A DNA stretch of 16,618 nt from contig DQRJ01000054.1 of assembly GCA_015663855.1 (NCBI GenBank), positions 1 to 16,618 of the forward strand, read 5' to 3'. Shown in pieces: positions 1-6,472 of this stretch. Made by a program: the position numbers and the translations under genes. The notes beneath the pieces are model-generated. The model saw nothing but the letters and a program-made list of their open reading frames with translations, made no database searches and had not been told where the DNA came from. The stretch is from Flavobacteriales bacterium (GTDB taxonomy: Bacteria > Bacteroidota > Bacteroidia > Flavobacteriales_D > Sanyastnellaceae). Numbering within the stretch: position 1 is the first letter of the stretch; each line of letters begins with the position of its first letter.

Positions 1-1234
1 AGGAGAAGCTCAAGTACCTTTCTTTAGCTTGAGTGGTTCTGATTTCGTGGAGATGTTTGTGGGAGTAGGAGCTTCGAGAGTTCGAGATCTTTTCAAGCAA
101 GCGAAAGAAAAAGCTCCGTCTATCATCTTTATTGATGAGATTGATGCTATCGGACGTGCTCGTGGTAAGAACGCGAATTTTAGTTCAAACGACGAACGTG
201 AAAACACATTGAACCAACTCCTCACTGAGATGGATGGTTTCGAGTCGAATAGTGGTGTGATAATTCTGGCAGCGACTAACAGAGCTGACGTGCTTGATAA
301 TGCTCTACTTCGTGCCGGGCGTTTCGATAGGCAGATCTATGTTGACATGCCTGATGTGAATGAGCGTAACGCGATTTTCAAAGTTCACCTTCGTCCGATC
401 AAGTCAGATAAGTCAGTTGATATCGATCTGCTTTCTAAGCAGACTCCGGGTTTCAGTGGTGCTGATATTGCTAATGTTTGTAACGAAGCAGCTCTCTTCG
501 CTGCTCGAAAGAACAAAAATTTCGTAAGTCATTCAGATTTTAACGAGGCAATAGATAGGATAGTTGGTGGGTTAGAAAAGCGCTCTAGGGTTATTTCTCC
601 TGAGGAAAAGAAAACCATCGCCTTCCACGAAGCTGGCCACGCCACTGTAAGTTGGTTACTTGAGTATGCATCTCCTTTAGTTAAGGTGAGTATCATTCCC
701 CGTGGAAAGAGTCTAGGTGCAGCTTGGTATCTTCCTCATGAGCGCCAAATCACGACTACTGAGCAAATCTTTGACGAGATGTGCGCCGCTTTAGGTGGTA
801 GGGCAGCTGAGAAAATAATTTTCGGAAAGATCTCTACTGGAGCATTAAGTGATTTGGAAAAGGTCACAAAGCAAGCTCAAGCTATGGTTTCGGTTTACGG
901 TCTTAACGATAGGATCGGAAACATCAGTTACTACGATAGCCAAAGAGATTCAACATTTACGAAGCCATATTCTGAAGAGACGGCTCGTATCATTGATGAA
1001 GAAGTAAGTAAGGTTATCGAACAAGCTTACGATAAGGCTTTGGAAATTCTTTCACAAAATAAGGACAAGCTTATTGAAGTTGCTGAAGCTCTATTAAAGC
1101 ATGAGGTAATCTTTAAGGTTGATGTTGAAAGAATTTTAGGTCCCCGTCCTTTCGAGAAACAGGAAGAACCGAAGGTTATCGATGAAGCGCCGAAGGATTT
1201 AACTTCAGAAAGTTCATCTCCAGAGTCTGAATAA
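1..1234 (+). CDS. ftsH: ATP-dependent zinc metalloprotease FtsH, 3' part (5' end outside window)
   Basis: FtsH is a membrane-anchored AAA+ hexamer that extracts and degrades membrane and short-lived cytosolic proteins. The reading frame is open from base 2 (GEAQVPFFSLSGSDFVEMF), so about 410 residues are visible. The N-terminal membrane segments and the Walker A loop lie upstream; in the family the Walker A loop ends only some 8 residues before this point. Visible in order are Walker B IIFIDEID (122-145), the second region of homology with the arginine finger (about 271-335, ATNRADVLDNALLRAGRFDRQ), the zinc motif HEAGH (626-640), and the third zinc-ligand Asp in SDLEKVT (851-853). The tail is acidic and Ser-rich. 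The stop codon TAA shares its last A with the ATG of the next gene. An internal TTG at 29 is not a real start. Identification is secure; only the N-terminus is unseen. Confidence 0.97.
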   Translation, partial: GEAQVPFFSLSGSDFVEMFVGVGASRVRDLFKQAKEKAPSIIFIDEIDAIGRARGKNANFSSNDERENTLNQLLTEMDGFESNSGVIILAATNRADVLDNALLRAGRFDRQIYVDMPDVNERNAIFKVHLRPIKSDKSVDIDLLSKQTPGFSGADIANVCNEAALFAARKNKNFVSHSDFNEAIDRIVGGLEKRSRVISPEEKKTIAFHEAGHATVSWLLEYASPLVKVSIIPRGKSLGAAWYLPHERQITTTEQIFDEMCAALGGRAAEKIIFGKISTGALSDLEKVTKQAQAMVSVYGLNDRIGNISYYDSQRDSTFTKPYSEETARIIDEEVSKVIEQAYDKALEILSQNKDKLIEVAEALLKHEVIFKVDVERILGPRPFEKQEEPKVIDEAPKDLTSESSSPESE

Positions 1235-1434
1235 TGACAGGTTGGGTAGTCGTTTTTAAGGACACATCCGTTGCATCTGTTGAAATGCGAAAGGCCGTTC
1301 TAGAAGAAGCAGGAATTCCATGTGTTGTTTTAAATCGTCAGGATAGTAGTTATATCGGAGTGGGATTTGCCAATGTTGGAATTGAGCTTCTAGTTCCTGA
1401 GGAATACTTAGACCGTGCAACGACGTTGTTATGA
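1234..1434 (+). CDS. DUF2007-type small protein (putative signal-transducing protein)
   Basis: This 66-residue protein begins MTGWVVVFKDTSVASVEMRK and contains LEEAGIPCVVLNRQDSSY and GIELLVPEEYLDRA. That is the pattern of DUF2007 (PF09413): a short beta-alpha-beta domain with a conserved 'gIp..v.n....' region and a C-terminal 'l.Vp.e...A' element. No catalytic residues or membrane segment are visible, and its biochemical role is not known to me. It overlaps ftsH by one base (TAATG) and cdsA by four (ATGA), so its translation is probably coupled to both. DUF2007 genes are familiar between ftsH and cdsA in flavobacteria, which supports a real gene rather than a chance ORF. The minus-strand ORF over it has no recognisable content. 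Confidence 0.85.
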   Translation: MTGWVVVFKDTSVASVEMRKAVLEEAGIPCVVLNRQDSSYIGVGFANVGIELLVPEEYLDRATTLL

Positions 1435-2096
1435 ACGAACTAGTTAAGAGGTCCATAACAGGAATATTACTTGTACTAGTAGTTGTGTATTGCTCTACTT
1501 ATAGTTTGTGGAGCGCGACGGTTTTATGGGGCTCGGTTTTGGTTTTGGGTTTGATTGAATTTTTCAAGTTGAAGTCGAAGGAGGGGGAGCGAGGTGGTAG
1601 TGTGAGTGGGGCTTGGATGGGAGTAGGGGTAATCGTGATTGCAGTAGTGTCAGTTTGGGGATTGGGTCGCCCAATTGATGTGATCTTAGGAATTAAAAGC
1701 TCTTATTCGGGTATGGAAGTGGTGGCGTTTTTAACGTGGATTTGGGCTAATGATACATTTGCATATATAGGAGGGAGGTTGTTAGGTAGAAGGGTCATAT
1801 ATAAGGGGTTAGCTCCAGTTATTTCACCGAAGAAGTCTTGGGAAGGGGCAGTGATAGGAGCGGTAGGAGCTGCAGTTGCAGGATGGTTTTGGATGGGAGA
1901 AGTTGGAGTATTATTAGGAGCTTTAACGGGGGTGCTTTCTACATGTGGAGATCTTATTGAAAGTGCTGCTAAAAGGAGGGCAGGAGTGAAGGATAGTGGT
2001 TCATTGTTGCCAGGGCATGGAGGGATTCTTGATAGGTTCGATGGGCTAGTTCTGGCTGCTCCAGTTGTTTTAATTATTAAATCGTTATTAGTATGA
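1431..2096 (+). CDS. cdsA: Phosphatidate cytidylyltransferase (CDP-diglyceride synthase)
   Basis: CdsA is an integral inner-membrane enzyme that makes CDP-diacylglycerol from CTP and phosphatidic acid, the branch point to all phospholipids. The 221-residue protein has several hydrophobic segments, the conserved WANDTFAYIGGRLLGR and ISPKKSWEG region (about 105-145), and the CTP_transf_1 signature from S178 to D204 (SAAKRRAGVKDSG...HGGILDRFD). Third position of the signature is Ala where the pattern expects a large aliphatic residue; otherwise the Lys, Arg, Asp and His-Gly-Gly residues are intact. At 221 residues it is shorter than the usual 260-285, and the loss falls in the N-terminal membrane region before the catalytic half. 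It overlaps both neighbours by ATGA, and psd follows in the same pathway. The coding strand is strikingly G-rich and C-poor. Function is very likely retained. Confidence 0.93.
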   Translation: MNELVKRSITGILLVLVVVYCSTYSLWSATVLWGSVLVLGLIEFFKLKSKEGERGGSVSGAWMGVGVIVIAVVSVWGLGRPIDVILGIKSSYSGMEVVAFLTWIWANDTFAYIGGRLLGRRVIYKGLAPVISPKKSWEGAVIGAVGAAVAGWFWMGEVGVLLGALTGVLSTCGDLIESAAKRRAGVKDSGSLLPGHGGILDRFDGLVLAAPVVLIIKSLLV

Positions 2097-2746
2097 CTTT
2101 ACATAGGGAAGGGTTCGTGCCAGTAGGTGGAGTTGTGGTTACTACGTCTTTGATTTTAGGGTTGTTAGAATATTTCGGAGCGCCGGATCTTATATTTTGG
2201 ATAGGAGCTAGTTGTTGCGCCATTGTCTTTGTGTTGTTTGCTCAGTTTTTCAGAATTCCCAAGAGATCTCCTAAAGGAAGTGGTCCTCAAGTAATCGCTC
2301 CTAGTGACGGTAAGGTCGTGGTGATAGAGAAGGTTTTCGAGGGAGAGTATTTCAAGGATGAGAGAGTGCAAGTCAGTATTTTTATGAGCCCTCTTAACGT
2401 ACACTGTCAATGGACGCCCATCCCCGGGATTGTCAAATACGCAGTTTACCACGCTGGGAAATACCTCGTGGCATGGCATCCAAAGAGCAGTACGGAAAAT
2501 GAACGAACAACTTTAGTTATTGAGGGCGAACATGGTGAGGTGCTTTTCCGCCAAATCGCCGGTGCCGTAGCGAGGAGGATTCGATACTACATCACCCCAG
2601 GATTAAAGATCGAGTGGGGTGACGAAGTGGGCTTCATTAAGTTCGGCTCCAGAATCGATTTATTCCTTCCTTTAGACGCTGTGATTAATGTTCAATTAGA
2701 TCAAAAAGTCACTGGAAAAGAGACTTTAATAGCTACTATGAAGTGA
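2093..2746 (+). CDS. psd: Phosphatidylserine decarboxylase proenzyme
   Basis: Psd converts phosphatidylserine to phosphatidylethanolamine at the inner membrane, using a pyruvoyl cofactor made by self-cleavage. The 217-residue protein starts with a hydrophobic stretch (about 10-55), then has ASDGKV-type residues (APSDGKVVVIEKVFEG) and FMSPLNVHCQW with the conserved His. The cleavage motif FGSRIDLFLP is near the C-terminus. Cleavage between G185 and S186 (codons 2645-2650) would give a beta chain of 185 residues and an alpha chain of 32, with S186 becoming the pyruvoyl group. The GS motif and short length place it in the class typical of Bacteroidota and archaea rather than the longer LGST type of E. 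coli. The start overlaps the cdsA stop by ATGA. A 78-base gap follows, with only very weak inverted repeats and no T-run. Confidence 0.95.
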   Translation: MTLHREGFVPVGGVVVTTSLILGLLEYFGAPDLIFWIGASCCAIVFVLFAQFFRIPKRSPKGSGPQVIAPSDGKVVVIEKVFEGEYFKDERVQVSIFMSPLNVHCQWTPIPGIVKYAVYHAGKYLVAWHPKSSTENERTTLVIEGEHGEVLFRQIAGAVARRIRYYITPGLKIEWGDEVGFIKFGSRIDLFLPLDAVINVQLDQKVTGKETLIATMK

Positions 2747-2824
2747 TTTATCTGGTGTAAAATACCGCTGGTACGCAAGAATTGATTAGTTTGGTGTTTC
2801 AAAATAAAAATTAATTCAATTTCT

Positions 2825-4750
2825 ATGAAACAATCAATACCATTTGTGTCTTTATTATTGCTTCTAATCGCAGGACTTCAGTCTTCGATTTACGCTCAAC
2901 AAGACGTAATTCAGCCTTCATTTTCATTAAGTGACATTCCTCAAGTAGATGTTGAAGCTAGGGTGGCGAAACCAATGCCGACTAAATCGGTAGATGGATT
3001 TACAGAAAGCCCACAGATGCCCTTCAGTATTGAAGGCACAAGCGGTGTGGAGCATATCCAAACAAGGGCTCTTGTAGTTGAGCGTCAAATTATAGGACTT
3101 ACTCAATATGACCTTCAAACAAATGCTTCTATCGATGATAGACTTGTCGGAGGTGGAGATGCGTTAAGTGCAGGGTGGATCATGAGTTTAGAACTGACAC
3201 CGTTTTCGGATAGAGGAACAGGATATAATTTTAATAATGGTTCTCTGTGGGGTGAGCAGCCTTATGAGAGGATTGAAAGTGTACGTGTGGGATGGCCTTC
3301 TTTAGTTCATACTGAATCGGGGCTAGAAGTTAGTGTTACACACCCAGGAATTGACACGCCACTTTGGATGGCATCACGTGAGATTGGATCAGACGGTGCA
3401 TGGGCAGAAATGGAAATTCCTTCAGATGGTCCATTTGGAAATCTTTGGCCTAGAATTGCCGTAGGAGGTCCAGACGGGAATACTCTTCACGTAATATGTG
3501 TATCTACACCCGTAGGAAACGGAGGAGAGCTTTACCAAGGGCAGGATGGAGCCATGCTATACTATCGCTCTATGGACGCCGGTTCGACATGGGAGCAAGC
3601 TTCTTTTCCGCAACTCGACACAACTAGTTTCACTGGATTTGATGGAGATACATACGCAATTCACGCTCGTGATGGAGTAGTTGCTTTTGCTGTATTCAAT
3701 GATTTCATGGACACTTTCGTGATGATTTCAGAAGATAATGGAGATAATTGGGAGTATGTGCCTGTTATTGATTTCCCTGTAGACAACTACATGGTGGACG
3801 ATGGCTTGCCTATTGACGGTGGAGAAGATTTCGATGGTGATGGGATTTTCCAAGAGTACCTCAATTCAGATGGTAGTGGCGATGTCCATGTTGATCAATA
3901 TGGTCAAGTGCACGTTGTGTTCGGAGGGATGTACTACATGGATGCTGATACTACGGATGGAACTACAAGTTACTTTCCCGGCACAAACGGTCTTGAATAT
4001 TGGAACCAAAGTTTCGATGTAGATAGTTCTCTTACAATTGCTTACGCATATGATATTGACGGAAGTGGCACTTTAGATCTTGAGGATGATATTGCAGCTT
4101 ACTTTGTGAGTTTGGCAGGTATTCCGAGCATTGCTTCAAGTGATAATGCGGATTTATTCGTTACCTATTCAGCAATTCGTGAAGATTACACAACAGGGTC
4201 TCAGAATTACCGTCACCTTTATGTAGTAAACTCAAATGATAATGGAAGTACTTGGAATACAGATGATGCTTGTGACTTAACTCCAGATCTTGATTTCGAT
4301 GGCTATGAATCGGTTTTCGCTTCTCTTTCACCTGATGTGTCAGATTATTTAGACATTATATACCAAAGAGACTTCGAGCCAGGACTCCACGTACGTGGAG
4401 ACCTAGATCCGGTTGATTTGAATGATATAGTTCACTTGAGGTTAGCTGTAGCTGATCTAGGAGATTGTGCTGATATTGAATTCGAGGATTGGGTGGGAAT
4501 TGCTGAGCCGTTTTCTGATGGAGACGTTGTAATTTACCCTAACCCGGCTTCTTCTTCTATCGAAATAGTTATCGATAGAGCGGGTTCTCACAATGTGAGA
4601 ATCTTAGATCTCAACGGACGTATTATTCGTGAATGGGCGACAAGTTCGATGGTCGAAAGAGTTAACATTACCGATTTCGCCTCAGGAGTTTACATTGTAG
4701 AGGTGTCTCAAGGAGATGCGCACTCGGTTTACCGTCTCGCAGTTGACTAA
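2825..4750 (+). CDS. T9SS-exported protein with Asp-box (sialidase-like propeller) motifs
   Basis: This is a 641-residue secreted protein of unknown target. A signal peptide (about 1-24, hydrophobic VSLLLLLIAGL, cleavage after SIYA) leads to a large extracellular part. Three Asp-box motifs are visible: SMDAGSTW (249-256), SEDNGDNW (302-309) and SNDNGSTW (470-477). These are typical of BNR/sialidase-like beta-propellers. Between them lie acidic Asp/Gly runs (DFDGDG near 338) and an EF-hand-like loop DIDGSGTLDLED (410-421), suggesting calcium binding. The last 75 residues, from VVIYPNPASSS to YRLAVD, form a type A T9SS sorting domain, normally removed when the protein reaches the cell surface. 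Sialidase activity is not supported: I see no arginine triad, and Asp boxes also occur in many non-enzymatic propellers. Upstream, TTAGTTTG at 2786-2793 is one mismatch from the TAnnTTTG element, but there is no good -33 partner. Confidence 0.88.
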   Translation: MKQSIPFVSLLLLLIAGLQSSIYAQQDVIQPSFSLSDIPQVDVEARVAKPMPTKSVDGFTESPQMPFSIEGTSGVEHIQTRALVVERQIIGLTQYDLQTNASIDDRLVGGGDALSAGWIMSLELTPFSDRGTGYNFNNGSLWGEQPYERIESVRVGWPSLVHTESGLEVSVTHPGIDTPLWMASREIGSDGAWAEMEIPSDGPFGNLWPRIAVGGPDGNTLHVICVSTPVGNGGELYQGQDGAMLYYRSMDAGSTWEQASFPQLDTTSFTGFDGDTYAIHARDGVVAFAVFNDFMDTFVMISEDNGDNWEYVPVIDFPVDNYMVDDGLPIDGGEDFDGDGIFQEYLNSDGSGDVHVDQYGQVHVVFGGMYYMDADTTDGTTSYFPGTNGLEYWNQSFDVDSSLTIAYAYDIDGSGTLDLEDDIAAYFVSLAGIPSIASSDNADLFVTYSAIREDYTTGSQNYRHLYVVNSNDNGSTWNTDDACDLTPDLDFDGYESVFASLSPDVSDYLDIIYQRDFEPGLHVRGDLDPVDLNDIVHLRLAVADLGDCADIEFEDWVGIAEPFSDGDVVIYPNPASSSIEIVIDRAGSHNVRILDLNGRIIREWATSSMVERVNITDFASGVYIVEVSQGDAHSVYRLAVD

Positions 4751-5204
4751 GTATAAAAGCTATACGATCGGCACAGCCGAAAGTTGTACGGGCGGAGCTA
4801 TCGCAAAAGCGATTAGCTCCGTTCCTGGTTCTAGCTCGTATTTCCGCGGTTCTATTGTGGCTTATGCAGAAGATGTTAAAACCTCACTTTTAGGTGTAAG
4901 TCCCGAAATCATTGAGAAATACGGGGTAGTAAGCGAAGAGGTGGTTGAGGAGATGGCAAAAGGATGTAGAAACACTCTTTCGGTTGATTTCGCTGTTTCT
5001 ACATCTGGTATAGCAGGACCAGGAGGAGGTACTATTGAAACTCCTGTAGGAACGGTTTGTATTTCAGTAGCTGGGCCAGGCTTTTGCGAAGCTTGGACAC
5101 GTTGTTTTGAAGGAGGAAGGTCGGAGGTTGTGGAGGCGGCGATGAGTGCAGGTTTGGACTATTTAGAAGAAAGTATAAATAGACATGCGCTAAGTGTTGG
5201 TTGA
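4716..5204 (+). CDS. CinA C-terminal domain protein (PncC-type nicotinamide-nucleotide amidase)
   Basis: The 162-residue protein matches the CinA C-terminal domain from end to end. Present are AESCTGG (21-27, S23 as the presumed nucleophile), PGSSSYFRGSIVAYAEDVK with K55 aligning to the conserved active-site lysine, YGVVSEEVVEEMA, and the loop SGIAGPGGG (97-105). In the PncC/YgaD family this domain deamidates nicotinamide mononucleotide to nicotinate mononucleotide in pyridine-nucleotide recycling. The N-terminal molybdopterin-binding-like domain of full-length CinA (about 410 residues, usual before rpmB in flavobacteria) is absent. The ATG at 4716 lies within the T9SS gene and overlaps its last 35 bases. 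An in-frame TTG at 4743 would shorten the overlap, but it leaves little of the first helix. Activity is inferred from the family; the motifs look intact. Confidence 0.9.
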   Translation: MRTRFTVSQLTKYKSYTIGTAESCTGGAIAKAISSVPGSSSYFRGSIVAYAEDVKTSLLGVSPEIIEKYGVVSEEVVEEMAKGCRNTLSVDFAVSTSGIAGPGGGTIETPVGTVCISVAGPGFCEAWTRCFEGGRSEVVEAAMSAGLDYLEESINRHALSVG

Positions 5205-5227
5205 ATACGATAAAAGTCGTTTCTTTG
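5197..5227 (+). promoter_or_regulatory. Possible Bacteroidota-type promoter for rpmB
   Basis: A TTG at 5197-5199 is followed after 20 bases by TTTCTTTG (5220-5227), one mismatch from the TAnnTTTG element at -7 used by the primary sigma factor of Bacteroidota. Spacing fits the usual 17-23 bases. Transcription would begin near 5234, giving rpmB a leader of about 13 bases. It overlaps the very end of the cinA-like gene. This is a pattern match only; rpmB could also be read through from upstream. Confidence 0.3.
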
Positions 5228-5246
5228 CACTCCTAAATTTAGAGTC

Positions 5247-5489
5247 ATGAGCCGTATTTGTCAGATAACAGGAAAGAAAGTGATGGTTGGAAACAACGTG
5301 AGTCACTCTAAAGCAAGAACTAAGCGTCGTTTTTACCCTAACCTACAACGTAAGCGTTTCTACATCGTTGAAGAAGATAGATGGGTAACACTACGTGTTT
5401 CTGTGGCAGCAATGCGCACGATTAATAAAATCGGTCTTCTTAATGCGATGAATCGCGCTAAGGCTGATGGCATCTTAGTAGAGAAGTAA
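5247..5489 (+). CDS. rpmB: 50S ribosomal protein L28 (bL28)
   Basis: This basic 80-residue protein is a structural component of the large ribosomal subunit. Family hallmarks are MSRICQITGKKVMVGNNVSH at the start, then SKARTKRRFYPNLQRKRF, and VSVAAMRTINKIGL in the second half. Length is normal for Bacteroidota bL28. Only one Cys (C5) is present, so there is no CxxC zinc ribbon. The ATG at 5247 is the only sensible start and lies 42 bases after the preceding stop. In many flavobacteria rpmB is followed by rpmG, a DUF4295 gene and ftsY; here a terminator follows at once, so those genes must be elsewhere. Confidence 0.97.
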   Translation: MSRICQITGKKVMVGNNVSHSKARTKRRFYPNLQRKRFYIVEEDRWVTLRVSVAAMRTINKIGLLNAMNRAKADGILVEK

Positions 5490-5533
5490 GATATACTTAT
5501 AGAGATACACTAGTTTATCTCAAAAACGAATAT

Positions 5534-5566
5534 AAAAAAAGGTCAGCTAACTAGCTGACCTTTTTT
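5534..5566. terminator. Bidirectional intrinsic terminator
   Basis: A perfect 9-base inverted repeat (GGTCAGCTA / TAGCTGACC, 5541-5560, two-base centre) is flanked by seven A on the left (5534-5540) and six T on the right (5561-5566). It therefore acts as a hairpin plus U-tract when read from either strand. It sits in the 97-base gap between the convergent rpmB and SPFH genes and can end both transcription units. The rest of the gap shows nothing else recognisable. Confidence 0.92.
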
Positions 5567-5586
5567 AGTGCGGTAAAGTATATTTT

Positions 5587-6423
5587 CTAGTTTCCTCCGA
5601 GTATTAGAGGTAGTCCACTATCGCCAGACCCGATGACAACAATCTTAGCGTTGTTACTATGAGCTAGTTCGGTTGTGGCTTCAATTCCTTTCCACTTAAG
5701 AAGGTCGTCATTTATACTTTGCGAGACAATGTTTTGGAAATCACGGATACCCTCAGCCTCGATTCTTTTTCTTTGGGCTTCTTTAGAAGCTTTTTCTATG
5801 CGGAACTCATACTCTAATGACTCCTGCTCTTGTTGAAGCTTTCGCTCAATCGCTTGCTCAAGAGTTAAAGGAAGTTCAATGTTGCGTATAAGTACATCGT
5901 TTAGTTGAATGTAGTTCTCTGCAAGCTTTTTAGATAAACGATTTTCGATTTCAAGTTGAATCTCTTCGCGCTTAGTAGTGTTGAACTCCTCGGGAAGGTA
6001 TTTTGAAATCACCTCTCGAGATACAGCTCTCATGGCAGGTTGAATGACCTTAGATTCATAACGATTTCCACGCTCTGTCTCTAGGTACCCGAGTTTGTTA
6101 TATGTCGGCTGATAGAAAACGGTCATGTCCATTCTAATCTTAAGCAGGTTTGATGAAAGAACTTCAAGGTTCTCAAAGATCTCTTGCTGACGGACTTCAT
6201 ATTCGTAAATTTTGTCCCAAGGAGCTTTCAAGTGAAATCCACTTGTCATTGCTGGAGCGTCCGGATTGACTCCGTTTCCGAAAGTATGGAAAATTAATCC
6301 TGCATGACCTGAGGCAATTGTGACTGTTAATGAACTCCAAAGCAATACTACAGGTAGTATGACCATTGCTGCAATAACTATAAGTTTAATTCTCTTCTTT
6401 TCGTCTTCGTATTGTGTAGACAT
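5587..6423 (-). CDS. Prohibitin/SPFH-family membrane protein
   Basis: This 278-residue protein has a short charged N-terminus, one membrane segment (about 14-37), an SPFH/PHB domain (about 30-220, including VLIRNIELPLTLEQAIERK), a charged helical region likely to form a coiled coil (about 188-238), and the C-terminus IVVIGSGDSGLPLILGG. This layout is that of Bacteroidota prohibitin-like proteins. SPFH proteins form large ring assemblies on membranes and often work with FtsH-type proteases; a link with the ftsH at the start of this window is inference. It is the last gene of the minus-strand cluster, 49 bases after the vWA gene, and ends at the terminator. I see no clear promoter of its own in that gap. 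Confidence 0.92.
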   Translation of the reverse strand: MSTQYEDEKKRIKLIVIAAMVILPVVLLWSSLTVTIASGHAGLIFHTFGNGVNPDAPAMTSGFHLKAPWDKIYEYEVRQQEIFENLEVLSSNLLKIRMDMTVFYQPTYNKLGYLETERGNRYESKVIQPAMRAVSREVISKYLPEEFNTTKREEIQLEIENRLSKKLAENYIQLNDVLIRNIELPLTLEQAIERKLQQEQESLEYEFRIEKASKEAQRKRIEAEGIRDFQNIVSQSINDDLLKWKGIEATTELAHSNNAKIVVIGSGDSGLPLILGGN

Positions 6424-6472
6424 GATATTTTATTTAAAGATTTATAAGTTTTTATTCTTGATTAGGATGTCA

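Noticed and set aside
1583..1666. Canonical G-quadruplex in cdsA
   Set aside because: Several G-runs exist, but no four runs of three or more G are joined by loops of seven bases or fewer, so the standard motif is not met.
2747..2824. Possible terminator or promoter between psd and the T9SS gene
   Set aside because: Only 4-5 bp imperfect inverted repeats without a T-run are present, and TTAGTTTG at 2786-2793 lacks a -33 partner, so neither is supported well enough to list.
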